Positions 50,407 to 60,317 are shown, numbered from the stretch's first letter. The stretch is DNA of 64,000 nt from Trichomonas vaginalis G3 (GCF_026262505.1 NC_067203.1:11780001-11844000), one strand, 5' to 3'. Notes: generated by a model not told the origin, from the sequence alone. Program-made: numbers and translations.

Positions 50407-50460
50407 TTAATATATGTAAAAATATATGGTTTAAAAAACGTTTTTACTTCATGCAATTTT

Positions 50461-52607
50461 TTACTTCATGCAATGTTTTATTTCTGTGCCGTCTTCAAGT
50501 ATGCCCCAATATTTCCTTTTCGATATTACATGAACTTCGGAAAATACCTTATCTAGCTTAAAACAGCCCATCTTTTCACCGACCATTCCCATTTCAATGA
50601 GTTTGTTGTACCCTTCTTCGTTCGTCATGAGTGCGTCAATGTTCTCATAGTAAACCTTCACTTTGGATTTGACTTCCGAGAAGAATTTGTTGTATTGTCA
50701 AGGACTGCCTTTGCGAACTGAGGGTAAACCAATGTTCGACAATAGGTTTTAATGTGGTTACTAAGCCACTTTGACTTGAGTGAACTCGTACTTCAAAACA
50801 AAAGGAGAAAACCTTTCAACAAAGTTGTCGACCTTCTCATAATGTTTACTCTTCATCTTTTGAGGTTTCTTAATGGAATATCCCCATGTCGAATTCATAA
50901 GCAATTTGAGTGTCATTGCAAGTTTGGGGTTTGAAGCTTTCCTAATATCATACAGTTGTTGTATGACTTTTCCAACTGTATAGTTCCTTCCGGGAACTCA
51001 CCATCTTCGTTTGGAATTCCAGTCGGAATATATTGGACAAACCTCATGTATGCAGCGTTAAGGTCGACATAGTATATCTTTTCGTTTGAGTCGAACTTGT
51101 CGCAACCAATTGGTCCAGTTTGTGGAAATTCAAGTGAGTCTCTTATCTTCTGAGAAACTTCTCCTGTTATCTCATAAACATCGTCGAAGCAACCTGTTTC
51201 ATATAAAACCTTCTGACCTAACTCAGATGCTCTCCAATACAATTTGACGTCAATTGGATGTCTCAATGGAAGTTTGTTTATAGCATCTTGAAGTTCTTGC
51301 AACCTCATTGGAAGTTCTTCTGGTTCAGGTTGGTATCCGAACATACCAACCCCTTGTGGAATTGTGTACTTCTTTTGTACTAGAACTTTGTCTGGAACAA
51401 CTTTTGGTCTTGCTAACAATGAAAAGTTTGTTTCGTCTTTTGGTACAAAAGTTTCTGTCAGCTTGTCATCTGGAATTGGTTCCAACAAACTTTCTCGAAA
51501 AGAATGTTTACAGCTCTGACAATGTTGCACTTGCCTTTTCCGAACAATGGGTTTGTAAGACTTTCGTTCAACATGAAGTGGTTGTGGACAATTACAATCT
51601 TCAACCATGGCAATTTGAAGTCAACAACATAGTCGTCATGTGAAGAACCTTTAGCTGTAGGTATGTTGACTCGGATATTGACATTTGCCAACGGTGTAAT
51701 TTTTGCCAATTGACCTCTGAGAATGTACCTTGTCTTCACACATGACTCAAGATACTTCATTTTCTCATCTGTAACAAGACCAGAGTTCCTGAGACATGTA
51801 AGAATGCAAGGTTCATTGACAATTGTTTCAATTGAATTGTAAATTCCATACCTTGTCAAGTCAATGTCAGACTTATTTCTGAACGGGAAGTATCCAGCAT
51901 GTTGTCTGACTGCTTGAGGGTTAGGTTGGTACCATTCGAACTTGACACTTGCAATTCCTTCAATTGCATTCAAAATGTCTGAGTCGGAGTCAACCATTTG
52001 TTCTCTCTTTGTAGTCTTGAAAGCGTCAAGAAGCATTGCAGCTGTTGTGACATTGCCATATGCATAGTAAATGTGACCATCCAAATCTGTTATGGTCAAT
52101 CTGAGATTGTGTCCTTTCTTATTTCCGTCATGAATTGCAGCAAGTACACCCATGAAGCCTTCTTTGTTCTTTCCTTCGTCAAAGTTTACTGTAAAGGTTC
52201 GACCAGATGTAATTTGACTTCTAACTTCACGGTACTTCTCATATGCATATCTTGTTCTTTCCATGGGAGCATGTGCGTCTTCACTTTTCCTTTTTTCCTT
52301 CTCAAAGGATGCAATTGTTCGTCATGTTTCCAGTAGAATTGGCAAAGCCGTCGTGTCCTTCAACTTGAGGTTCACTAACATCGAAAGGCATGTCCATAAG
52401 ACGTTCTTCTTCTAACCTCTCTAGTCTGTTTGGATAATTTGCACGTGCTGTTTCCAAATCCATTTCGTAGCGAAGACCAGACAATTTGTCATAGACTTTT
52501 ATGGGTCTTCCCTTCCTATATTTAAACTTCTTCGAAACTCTCCAACCATATCTTTGCAACTCTGCTTTTATTCTAGCAGATTTTCTATCCATTCTATATG
52601 GGGGCAT
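50461..52607 (-). pseudogene. Protein-primed DNA polymerase B (R)
   Basis: About 715 codons. A basic N-terminal module (MPPYRMDRKSARIKAELQRY) is followed by a region with KYREVRSQITSGRTFTVNFD and LRLTITDLDGHIYYAYGN that fits the exonuclease/terminal part. A Cys/His knuckle (CNCPQPL, HCQSCKHSF) comes next. Palm motif A is IYYVDLNAAYMRFV. Motif C is VYYENIDALMTNEEG. A KRKYWGILEDG motif near the C terminus is the template-primer contact. Polintons use such polymerases for protein-primed replication from the terminal repeats. The gene is shorter than many family members (often over 900 residues). Broken, with a few breaks; the motifs are conserved in L and R. Confidence 0.88.
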
Positions 52608-52636
52608 TTTTATAAAATAAAAAAATATTTTTTTCT

Positions 52637-53220
52637 TTACTTTACATAACCGCCTGCTGCCATAAGTCTTTGACGCCAACCCATACCAGCTAATGAAGGT
52701 TGACTTGGTTTAGTTTCCAAACTAAACTTTGGTTTTGGTTTATCTTCAGTTTTTGGTTTTTCTTCTTCTATCGGTTTTTCGTCACTTTTCGGTTCTCTGA
52801 CTTTACTTCACTTGCAGGAACAGTTGTGTCGTCAACATCTTCATAAATATCATATGCCATTTGTTTTTGTGTTTCCTTTCAACTTTTGTGTTTGTTGTAA
52901 AGTTTAGAATATTTCGACTCTAAGTCAATGAGATGTTCTATAATGAACTGTTGGTCAGTGAAGTAAACTTTTCCATCTGTTGTCTCGAAAGCTCCTTCAG
53001 ACTTCAATATTTTATTTGTGAGAGTCTGTTTCTTTTTTGAGATACTTGCCGTTCCATTTTTATGAAAAGTGACTTTGTAGTTAGGGTTTGTATTTCCAGA
53101 CCTGGCACTTTCTATTATTGAATTTTTCTCTTCATCTGTAAGTTCTTTGACAGGTTTTGACAATGGTTCTGAACTTTTTGTTTGTGGTGTCAAATCTACC
53201 GTTTCAACTTCTTCGGTCAT
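52637..53220 (-). pseudogene. Charged MTEEVETVDLTP protein (R)
   Basis: About 190 codons. The first 113 residues are readable as one piece: an acidic start, then YKVTFHKNGTASISKKKQTL and QQFIIEHLIDLESKYSKLYN (coiled coil). The second half is Lys/Glu/Pro-rich and ends in GMGWRQRLMAAGGYVK, a conserved cap. It lies 29 bp upstream of the polymerase ATG in the same direction. Function unknown. The layout resembles a terminal or DNA-binding virion protein, without proof. Confidence 0.55.
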
Positions 53221-53238
53221 TTCATCTCAGTAAAAATT

Positions 53239-53390
53239 TTAGTTTGGTTTGTTTTCAACTGGTTGTTGTTGTTTTTTAAGTCGGTCTAAAACTTCCTGAG
53301 GTATAGGAAGAACTTGACAAACACGTTGTGTAACTGCTGGAAGTCGACAAATCCATTTGAACCCATTTGTCTCAATGCTGTATTGTTCAT
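53239..53390 (-). pseudogene. Short gene starting MNNTALRQMGS (R)
   Basis: About 50 codons, with a Gln/Lys/Asn-rich end before the stop at 53239. The start context TTTTACTGAGATGAAATG region is shared with its neighbours. No function recognised. Confidence 0.4.
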
Positions 53391-53409
53391 TTCATCTCAG
53401 TAAAAAACT

Positions 53410-53809
53410 TTACATTCCCCACGTTTGAGGCGGTTGAGGTTGGTTATTGTTTACCCACTGTTGTGCATGGTTATATCCTCTGTTAAAGAATCTTTCACCT
53501 TGGTCCATATAGTTCCTGCTTGGTTATAGTAGTCATTTGCTTTGTTATAATAGTTTCCTGCTTGTCTTCCTACATTGTCCATCCATCCTTGAACTTTTCC
53601 TCTTGTTTCAGGATTTGGAATAAGATTTGTTGCATCTCGTGCTACATCCCAACCTTTCTGTACAGTTTGTATAATAGGTTGTGCTTTCTCTTTAAGTATA
53701 CCTAATGTACTCAAAATCTTCCTTCCAACTCCAAATACACCTCTGCTATTGTTCCCACTGCGGGCAAAAATCTAGATGCAACTCCTGCTAACGCGCCAAA
53801 TAAACCCAT
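53410..53809 (-). pseudogene. Small protein with hydrophobic N terminus (R)
   Basis: Begins MGLFGALAGVASRFLPA, a Gly/Ala-rich hydrophobic segment. It goes on with KEKAQPIIQTVQKGWDVARD and DNVGRQAGNYYNKANDYYNQ and ends in Asn/Gln/Pro residues and TWGM. Together with the amphipathic 80-residue protein (56914) it resembles small membrane-active minor capsid proteins, for example adenovirus protein VI. This is a resemblance in character only. Broken. Confidence 0.55.
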
Positions 53810-53826
53810 TTCTTATGGGTTAAAAA

Positions 53827-54484
53827 ATGACGAATCCAAACAAGGACCCTATGTTTCTAAGGCAACAAAAAAAGCACTCATGATAAAAATCTTTAGTTCA
53901 ACACCAAATGCTTGGTTTATGGATTCTTGGAAAACATTCCGAGAGTTAGAACAGATGGACCACCATACTGGCTAATATTTGTTGGTCAAAACACAAGATA
54001 CTGTGAAGCCATACCATTATGGTCCAAAAATATTTTAGATATCTTAGCAGCTTTGACAATATTCGTTGACAAATACCATCCAACAAAACTAACATCTGAC
54101 TGTGAAAGTTCTTTCAAATCAGACGATGTAAAAAACTATCTGCGTTCAAAAAATGTAAACCAATATTTCATTGTCGACCAAAACCATTCTGCTCTTGGTG
54201 TCATTGACGGTTGTATAAAAATGTTAAGAGACTTAAACCAACCACAAGGTGGTGAAGCAAATGAAATGTCATATGACGACAAATATAGACACTTCTCCAT
54301 GGCAAAGATGAGACAAGTTTTAAATATTTACAATAGCCGTAAACAAAAAGGTTTGGGAAACCATTCCCCCGAAGAAATGAAAAACAACCCTGACTTAGAG
54401 AAAGACTATATATTTAATAATTTAGTCAAAAGAGACAACAAGAAAGAATGCCGGGCTTCAAACTTCAGAAAGGTGACAAAGTAA
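53827..54484 (+). pseudogene. Retroviral-type (rve) integrase (R)
   Basis: About 220 codons. The catalytic core runs from PPYWLIFVGQNTRYCEAIPL through KLTSDCESSFKSDDVKNYLR (second catalytic Asp) to FIVDQNHSALGVIDGCIKML. Then a helical NIYNSRKQKGLGNHSPEEMK follows, equal in place to the target-binding end of the core. Polinton integrases join the element ends to 6-bp staggered target cuts, which agrees with the TTATGT duplication. An N-terminal zinc domain is not evident. Lightly broken. Confidence 0.85.
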
Positions 54485-54781
54485 AAATAGAAATACCTAA
54501 ACGCGACCCATATGAAAATACTATTGACTATGACAACAATGGGAACCCGACAGGTACTCACATTCGTGTTCGTAAAAATAGAAGAAAGTATACAAGAGAA
54601 TATTATGAAGTTTTAGGCAAACATGGCAAATGTACACACTGCAAGCAGAAGATAAAACTACTATTGTCAGACCTCGTTTCAAACTTGTCAAAGTTCAAGG
54701 TGGTATACTTTCAAAGACAGTTCCTAACCAATATAAGACAACTCCTGACGAATATGCTAAAGAAGTGGAACATGACGACTA
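54448..54781 (+). pseudogene. SH3-like basic protein overlapping the integrase end (R)
   Basis: MPGFKLQKGDKVKIEIPKRD at the start. The GDKVKI strand and the following HIRVRKNRRKYTREYYEVLG are like the SH3-type C-terminal DNA-binding domain that follows integrase cores. Its ATG overlaps the last 37 bases of the integrase in another frame. Known families often have this domain fused to integrase, so a split gene or a programmed shift is conceivable. Its end is conserved as an acidic EHDD. Broken lightly. Confidence 0.55.
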
Positions 54782-56043
54782 AGCAATTCTATACCATGCG
54801 TAAACTGTCATGTAAGGTGGCATGTAGTCTTTACTTTGTCCCGTTGTTTGCGTATATCCCGAAACGCGATGTGTATGGTTTCCTCCTCCCTCAGTGTTAC
54901 TCCAGTAACAATTTATAGCAAACTTAACGTTGTCTTTAACATCATATCCTTTACCTTTTGTCATTGCTGACCAATCCCAATATCTATGCTTATGCCAACC
55001 TGCTTGAGATGTACTTAAATCTATGTAGTGACTGTGCGCAGGTAAATTTTCACCTGAAATCGTTTTACTTCCACCTGTTTCCTTTGAAGAGTTTGCACAA
55101 TACAAAAACCTGTCGACTATTTGAGTCCAAGTTCCAAAACCCAGAACTGTTTCTGGTCTGGTAGAGTTCATTGACGTATAAATAGAGCCTATAGGATATA
55201 ATGTTTGAAGTATTTCTGTCTTTAATGTTTGAAGCTCTGTTTTGTCTGCTTTCTTGTCATATAAATCTTGAGCAGTGAATTTAATATTATGTTCATCCTT
55301 CATGACATAAACATCTTTACATCTAATGTTTCTCATCGTCGTTATGTCGTCATCCGATGTTAAACCTTGTGGAAAGTTAGGAGGTTTCCAATATAATACA
55401 TCCCACCAGTTTCTTCAACCGTTCCTTCAATACTTTCTATAGCAACAGTTGTAAAACTTGTATGTGTATGGTTCTTATCTGCTTTCTTTTCAAGGCTAAC
55501 GTTTAAGTCTGTTATTTCAGAAGATGTATGTGTATGTCCAACGGCACTTTTCCTGTTTAAGGTTTCTTGTAAGTTTGTAATATTTGCAATGGTATGTGTA
55601 TGAGTCTTTTTAGAATATTCGTTTTCAGCTCTTGTCACTTCACTTGACATTTTATTGTCAACATATGTTTTGTCTGCTAGTTCAGGATGAGTATGTTCTT
55701 TTGTTGCATATGTTGCATCTGCTCTGTCATGTTCTTCTTGAACTTTTTCAATGACATATGTTTTGTCTGCTTTGTTGTCAACATCTGCTTTCAAAAGAAG
55801 TTCTTTTATAGGTTTCTCGTTTAAAGTTCCTTTTGTTGGATTTATACAAACAGTATGGTTCTTATTGTCTTGAAACAGAAACTCATCTGTCATTGGGTTT
55901 AATGTCAGTTTTAAGTTTCCTTCTTTCAATGACTCAGATATCTTAGAATAGTTTGAAAAGTTTGTTGTGTTCTTATTTAGAGCTTGTATAATGAGTTGTC
56001 GGTTGTGTTGTATTTCTCTCATAGACGCTGTTTCATTTGACAT
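54779..56043 (-). pseudogene. Tail-fibre-like protein with phage collar-type tip (R)
   Basis: About 420 codons. The N-terminal 100 residues (MSNETASMREIQHNRQLIIQ) may anchor it. The shaft holds repeated KADKTYV, HTHTIANITNLQETLNRKSA and GHTHTSSEITDLNVSLEKKA units, a collagen-free triple-stranded pattern as in phage fibres. The C-terminal 180 residues start QTLYPIGSIYTSMNSTRPET with LGFGTWTQI, the phage tail-collar motif. The tip has NLPAHSHYIDLSTS, GGGNHTHRVSG and MPPYMTVYAWYRIA, again typical for receptor-binding tips (family pattern ENLPPHSH...G...tNNmPPY..v..w.ri). It would sit at particle vertices and bind host cells. Broken lightly; the tip half is one piece. Confidence 0.8.
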
Positions 56044-56061
56044 TTTTATTCTAGATAAAAT
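56044..56061. promoter_or_regulatory. 18-bp bidirectional start region
   Basis: TTTTATTCTAGATAAAAT between two divergent ATGs. It is nearly palindromic around CTAG. The same pair in L has 17 bp (4138-4154, TATTTATCTTGAATAAA). Both directions give T-tract, 8-10 bases, AAATG. Confidence 0.65.
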
Positions 56062-56915
56062 ATGCTTTCAATAGAAAAAGAAAATTCAAGAGTTGCTACA
56101 ACTAAACCATTAGATGAACTTTTTACGAATGTCGGTCAAAAGTTTGAGACAGAGACCGTAAAGCATGAAGGCTATCGTTTTGACTACCCGTTAAGATGGT
56201 TAAGAGACCCATCTGTCACAAAAGCTATTGGCTTTCGTAGAATGAAGTTCATTTCAGAAGCCATACATGGTTTCCCATTTACGGTCGGTTTTGAAGTTCG
56301 ATACTATAACAAAGAAAAACGTATGTATGAGAAATTTGAACAGGGAAAACTTTTACAAGTGAATTTGCTTGTAAAACTTAGAAACAACTCTTCAAGCTTT
56401 TCAAGAAAAAATAAACGACATCTATATCGAATATGCAAAGCAGTATAACATTGACGAAGGAGAGTACCATCTCGATATTATATATGACAGGAAAAATGCA
56501 ACTGTTAAAATCAATAGAATAGAAGACCTTGGAGAAAACGTTTATATTTCTACAAAATATAACAATTTGGCATGGTATAGATTTCTGAGGATGTTAAATC
56601 AGCCTGCAGAATATCCAGTACACCCGGACTTTTATGAAGTCGAAAACCCTAATGGAACATATGAAAATGTTTTCGACTCAGATGCTATTATCGTTCATGC
56701 TTCATTTTCTGGTGCGCAAAACTCTTTTTTATGCTTGGCAAATGACTTTTACGAAAAACCTACAAAGCTATATGAACCACCAAGTGGAAGTATTTCAGAC
56801 TTTCAAGTATGGTTTACAACAGATGGAAGAAGAGAATAGTTCCATTATACCATGCGTTTTACTTAGAACTTAGTTTCATATACAACTACTATCGAACGGT
56901 AAAAAATAATTTTTT
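56062..56915 (+). pseudogene. AIGFRR-family protein, first copy (R)
   Basis: About 280 codons. Start MLSIEKENSRVATTKPLDEL. The signature is DPSVTKAIGFRRMKFISEAI, then HGFPFTVGFEVRYYNKEKRM. A beta-rich second half has NVFDSDAIIVHASFSGAQNS and ISDFQVWFTTDGR. It ends with YHAFYLELSFIYNYYRT. A diverged paralogue sits at 49550-50406. Placed divergently to the fibre gene, it may be a structural protein. No family recognised. Broken. Confidence 0.6.
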
Positions 56916-57156
56916 AATACGGTTGAGGTGTTGGATTTGGTTGCCAACTAGACTGTGGTGCAGGTTCAGGCTGTTGTATAACAGGAGCTTGTTCTTCTGG
57001 TTCAGGGTCTTTAGGTATAATACCAACAAACTGACCTACTCTTTTACCAATATTTTTGACTCCGTTCCAAATTCCTCTTCCTACGGTTTTTATTCCATTC
57101 CATATACCTCTTCCAACTCTTCTGAAGAAGTTTCCAATACTACTGAAGAAACCCAT
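56914..57156 (-). CDS. 80-residue amphipathic protein (R)
   Basis: Whole. MGFFSSIGNFFRRVGRGIWN and GIKTVGRGIWNGVKNIGKRV contain a repeated VGRGIWNG(I/V)K unit with Trp and Ile on one face and Arg/Lys on the other. The C-terminal 30 residues are Pro/Gln-rich. The character is that of membrane-active or DNA-condensing peptides of virions (adenovirus X/VI kind). No homology claim is made. Convergent with the AIGFRR gene, with its stop touching the end of that gene. Confidence 0.65.
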   Translation of the reverse strand: MGFFSSIGNFFRRVGRGIWNGIKTVGRGIWNGVKNIGKRVGQFVGIIPKDPEPEEQAPVIQQPEPAPQSSWQPNPTPQPY

Positions 57157-57185
57157 TTTACTATATGTAAAAATCTAATGTCCGC

Positions 57186-57536
57186 CTAGTCTCTTACGTT
57201 TCCTGTTGAGTTCCATAGCATTTTTAACTGGAGCTCATACATTCTGTTTCTCCTCTGGTAGAAAACATATTCTGGGTCAACTCCTGTGTTCGCGTCATCT
57301 GCATAAAGTTGTTTATATCCCACTTCAGGGTTTGTATAAAACTCTTTCCATCTCATATTTGCATACCATGGTGGCAAACCTAACGCAGCGTCATTTGACA
57401 TGGCAGTTTGCATTTGTACATCTGTTGGCACTTGACCATAGTTTGCCATTGCAGTTTGTATTCTAACTTCATTTGGAATATTCTCTGGGTTTGGTTGTCC
57501 AGGTTGCTGTGCATTCGCTAAGTTCTGTGCGTCCAT
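57186..57536 (-). CDS. 116-residue protein (R)
   Basis: Whole. MDAQNLANAQQPGQPNPENI, then a duplicated VRIQTAMANYGQVPTDVQMQ / TAMSND segment, then LPPWYANMRWKEFYTNPEVG and a helical end. No membrane segment. The TTTTTATCTAATATTAAATG start context is shared with other element genes. Function unknown; conserved in L. Confidence 0.6.
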   Translation of the reverse strand: MDAQNLANAQQPGQPNPENIPNEVRIQTAMANYGQVPTDVQMQTAMSNDAALGLPPWYANMRWKEFYTNPEVGYKQLYADDANTGVDPEYVFYQRRNRMYELQLKMLWNSTGNVRD

Positions 57537-57559
57537 TTAATATTAGATAAAAATATCTC

Positions 57560-57691
57560 TTACGAGTACATATGCTGAACATTTGCAGGCATTGGTTCAT
57601 CTTTATATTCTCTGTACTTTTCTGCCACGTCAAATAAATAAATGACACAATGGAAAAAACCTAAAACAAGTAGTCCTATTTCAAACCACAT
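57560..57691 (-). CDS. 43-residue single-pass membrane protein (R)
   Basis: Too short for usual gene calling. MWFEIGLLVLGFFHCVIYLF forms a hydrophobic helix, followed by a charged tail (DVAEKYREYKDEPMPANVQH) ending MYS. It starts 16 bases inside the 3' end of the methyltransferase in another frame, and this overlap is the same in L. Small membrane proteins of this kind occur in particles with internal lipid, but the role here is unknown. Confidence 0.6.
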   Translation of the reverse strand: MWFEIGLLVLGFFHCVIYLFDVAEKYREYKDEPMPANVQHMYS

Positions 57692-58490
57692 TTACTTACT
57701 AGTAAAATTTCTTTGTTATGACACTTTCTCCGGTTTATAGGACCTCTCTCATATTCTATCTTGTCATATCTAAACTCATAGTCATGTATGTCCTCTAACC
57801 ATCTCATAACGGTTTCCAAACCACTTTTATCGGATGTAAAGTAAAAGCATGGATGGTTATGTATAACGTCTAAAGTTTCTAAAGAGTCTCTCAAAGTCCA
57901 GTCTACTTGGTATTGAAAATCCCATGTGTTATAGAACGGCGGGTCCACTATAAAGAAAACATTTTCCTTGTCTTTATATTTTTCATAAACTCTGTCCAAT
58001 GACATCTCACAAACTCTATACCCTCAATATATTTTTCTATGTCCTCTTTGAAAACATTTGTATAGTTAAGATATAAAACTTTTGACATAAGTGTTTCAAT
58101 GTCATGAACTCTTATAGCACACTATATAATAGTCTAGCAGATATACTATCCCAGTCTATATATTCTGCTTTTTTCAAAACCTCTCTCACAATATTTTTCT
58201 ATCTAATGGTATACGTTCCATCTTACCTATAGGTATCTTTTCTTTTAACTCTTTCAATATATTGTTTGTGTCTGGAATATGTTTGAGACGGTTCATATAG
58301 TTGTCGAAGTCATTGCATATAATCTTTGAGTCAGGAAATACGGTATGACATAAATGGGATATATAGAAACTTCCACCGAACAAATCTACAAATGTTAGAC
58401 CATTCGGTAGTTTCTTAAGTTCCTCAATAGAATATCTTTACATCTACTCTTATTTCCAAAGAACGGTAACGGTGGTTTTGTAAAATTCAT
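57676..58490 (-). pseudogene. D12-class DNA adenine methyltransferase (R)
   Basis: About 270 codons. MNFTKPPLPFFGNKSRCKDI (the PFxGNK/GGK start of Dam-like D12 enzymes), LTFVDLFGGSFYISH (S-adenosylmethionine-binding motif I), IICNDFD, then FFIVDPPFYNTWDF (catalytic DPPF/Y motif IV). Members methylate the N6 of adenine, often in GATC. The element would thus mark its own DNA; host 6mA in trichomonads is a known theme. No restriction partner is nearby. It is the outermost gene next to the right terminal repeat. Broken lightly. Confidence 0.85.
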
Positions 58491-58606
58491 TTATATATAA
58501 TAATAAAAAATGTTTTTTCCTGAAAGTGACAGAAAAGTGACAAAACATGAAAAACATATATAATTTGTGAAAAGCGACACATTATATAATGTTTTCGACC
58601 CAGAAG

Positions 58607-58763
58607 AAGGCTTCTCAAAGTATACTTCCTTGGAACGCCTGTAACTTTTCCTGTAGCGACGATAGACCCTTACTTGTCCGGACAAAGTTATACTAAACAT
58701 CTTCAGGGCTAGAGGGCACGAAGTGCCTGGAGGCCCCATTACCTTTTTTTTTTTTTTTTTTTT
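58607..58763 (-). repeat. Right terminal inverted repeat of R with poly-T
   Basis: Inverted copy of 34205-34354. It ends GGAGGCCCCATTACC followed by about 21-23 T. Inner bases 58500-58606 are non-repeated but equal to L 1604-1718. Confidence 0.9.
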
Positions 58764-58769
58764 TTATGT
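58764..58769 (+). repeat. Target-site duplication TTATGT, right of R
   Basis: Pairs with 34199-34204; marks the host insertion point. Confidence 0.7.
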
Positions 58770-58815
58770 TTCAGAATTACATGATCCAAAATATCATATT
58801 TATCTATAAAATCTT

Positions 58816-58822
58816 CTTCATA
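58816..58822 (+). promoter_or_regulatory. Initiator of the kinase gene
   Basis: TCATA at 58818-58822 fits TCA-Y-(T/A), A+1 at 58820, 10 bases before the ATG. Only about 50 bp of host DNA separate it from the Polinton, so upstream control elements were displaced by the insertion. Confidence 0.6.
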
Positions 58823-58829
58823 AAATTGA

Positions 58830-60317
58830 ATGGAAGATGAGCTGAATTCTTTAAGCGAAGAACTCAGAGATTATGTAATTCAACGCGAAGATTTCAGTGT
58901 AGAAAAGATTATCGCTGAAGGTGGACATGGAAAAGTATACTTTGCAAGAAATAAAACAAATCAAATTTCATGTGCACTCAAAGAACTCAACGTTGAAGCA
59001 TTTAATGATAAAACTATAAAAGAGTATAAGCAAGAAATCAAAGTAATGTCACTTTCTAACAATTTTTTTGTTGTTCCATTTGTTGGATTTACAACTAAAC
59101 ATCCGTATACAATAATCACACGATTTATTCCAAATGGAAGCGTATATGAAGCATTACATTCAACTGATTCTTCAAAAAAACTTACAGGTACCCAAAAAAC
59201 AATAATTGCTCTTGGTGTAGCTGCAGGTATGGCTCATCTTCATTCTCGTGGCATAATACATAGAGATTTAAAGTCTCTTAACGTACTTTTAGACTCAAAA
59301 ACATATCCGAAAATTTGTGATTTCGGATTATCTCATTTTGACACAGATTCATCAATTATTGACCAAAATACAGGAACACCACACTTGATGGCACCAGAAT
59401 TGTTCGAATCTAAACCGTATACAAACAAAGTTGACGTTTATTCTTACGGAATTTTATTATACGAATTATTAACTTCAAAAATACCATTTAACGGAATGAC
59501 GTCATTACAAATCATGAATGCAGTCTGCATAGAGAAAAAGAGACCAAAAATACCAGATTCTGCTCCAGAAAAATTAAAATTTCTAATAAATTTATGTTGG
59601 TCGCAAAATCCAGATTTCAGACCATCATTCGACAGTATATATCAATTATTTGCTGATCACAAGGTCGGATTCGATCAAACTGACTTTAATGAAGTTGATA
59701 AATTAATTTCAGAGTTTTCATCGATGTCAGATAAATACAGTAACTCTATAGCATACAGATATAGCAAAGATATCGTTAATGATCAAAACGAAGAAGATAT
59801 AATAAATTATATTTCAATAATCGAGTTTGGAGACAAAGATTCAATTGAGATCTGCGCCAAAACATTACCTTTAAAGCAAATACCCAATTTCTTTGAAGCA
59901 GTTCGATATTTTTTGAAAAATACCAAAAATGAAATTCCAATTTTGAAAGATCTACTGATAATTATCCTCAAAATGATCACTACTAATACTAAGAATACAA
60001 AGGCCTTTGCAAATTCAGGGATTATCGACATTTTACCGTTTAATTCAGATTATTATAAAATATCTTTTTCAATTTTGGAGCCAGTCATAGAGATTTATCC
60101 AAGAACAGTTACAGAAGACATCATTGAGGCCATATTTGCGTTTTCGGAGTCAGATCCCTTGAAAGTACTCCGTTTATCCAAAATTGTTTCTTTACATTTC
60201 GATTCTTTGGAGAAAACGAAGTGGTTTTTCGCAAACGAGCTTATGAATCGATCAGAAACATTCATGAATACAAAATACTCTTTATTGTACATTAGAATAT
60301 TAAGACAGATCCTTTAA
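58830..60317 (+). CDS. TKL-type protein kinase with helical C-terminal region
   Basis: 495 residues up to a TAA. The kinase domain spans residues 20-275: glycine loop IAEGGHGKVYFA (28-39), ATP-anchoring Lys in CALKEL (51), HRDLKSLNVLL (144-154), DFGLSHF (164-170), GTPHLMAPE (182-190), DVYSYGILLYEL (202-213). The HRDLKSLN loop and GTxxxMAPE fit the TKL (tyrosine-kinase-like) group, which is very large in trichomonads and Entamoeba. All catalytic residues are in place. Residues 290-495 are helical. The frame continues open after the TAA at 60315-60317 for another 285 codons in the same frame, so this may be only the first two thirds of the original protein. Confidence 0.88.
   Translation: MEDELNSLSEELRDYVIQREDFSVEKIIAEGGHGKVYFARNKTNQISCALKELNVEAFNDKTIKEYKQEIKVMSLSNNFFVVPFVGFTTKHPYTIITRFIPNGSVYEALHSTDSSKKLTGTQKTIIALGVAAGMAHLHSRGIIHRDLKSLNVLLDSKTYPKICDFGLSHFDTDSSIIDQNTGTPHLMAPELFESKPYTNKVDVYSYGILLYELLTSKIPFNGMTSLQIMNAVCIEKKRPKIPDSAPEKLKFLINLCWSQNPDFRPSFDSIYQLFADHKVGFDQTDFNEVDKLISEFSSMSDKYSNSIAYRYSKDIVNDQNEEDIINYISIIEFGDKDSIEICAKTLPLKQIPNFFEAVRYFLKNTKNEIPILKDLLIIILKMITTNTKNTKAFANSGIIDILPFNSDYYKISFSILEPVIEIYPRTVTEDIIEAIFAFSESDPLKVLRLSKIVSLHFDSLEKTKWFFANELMNRSETFMNTKYSLLYIRILRQIL

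Larger units (their letters stand above)
34205..58763 (-). mobile_element. Polinton/Maverick element R (24.6 kb, better preserved)
   Basis: Complete from end to end: terminal inverted repeats of about 150 bp including a 12 to 23 base poly-A/poly-T edge, a 6-bp target duplication, and a full set of Polinton genes. It is inverted relative to L. Several genes are whole (candidate capsid, the 304-residue cassette gene, small proteins), while others are broken; I estimate roughly fifteen breaks. The high identity with L and the intact target duplication point to a young insertion. It landed in the promoter-proximal region of a kinase gene. Confidence 0.92.

Noticed and set aside
57676-58490. Restriction-modification system
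   Set aside because: Only the methyltransferase is present; no endonuclease gene lies within reach in either element.
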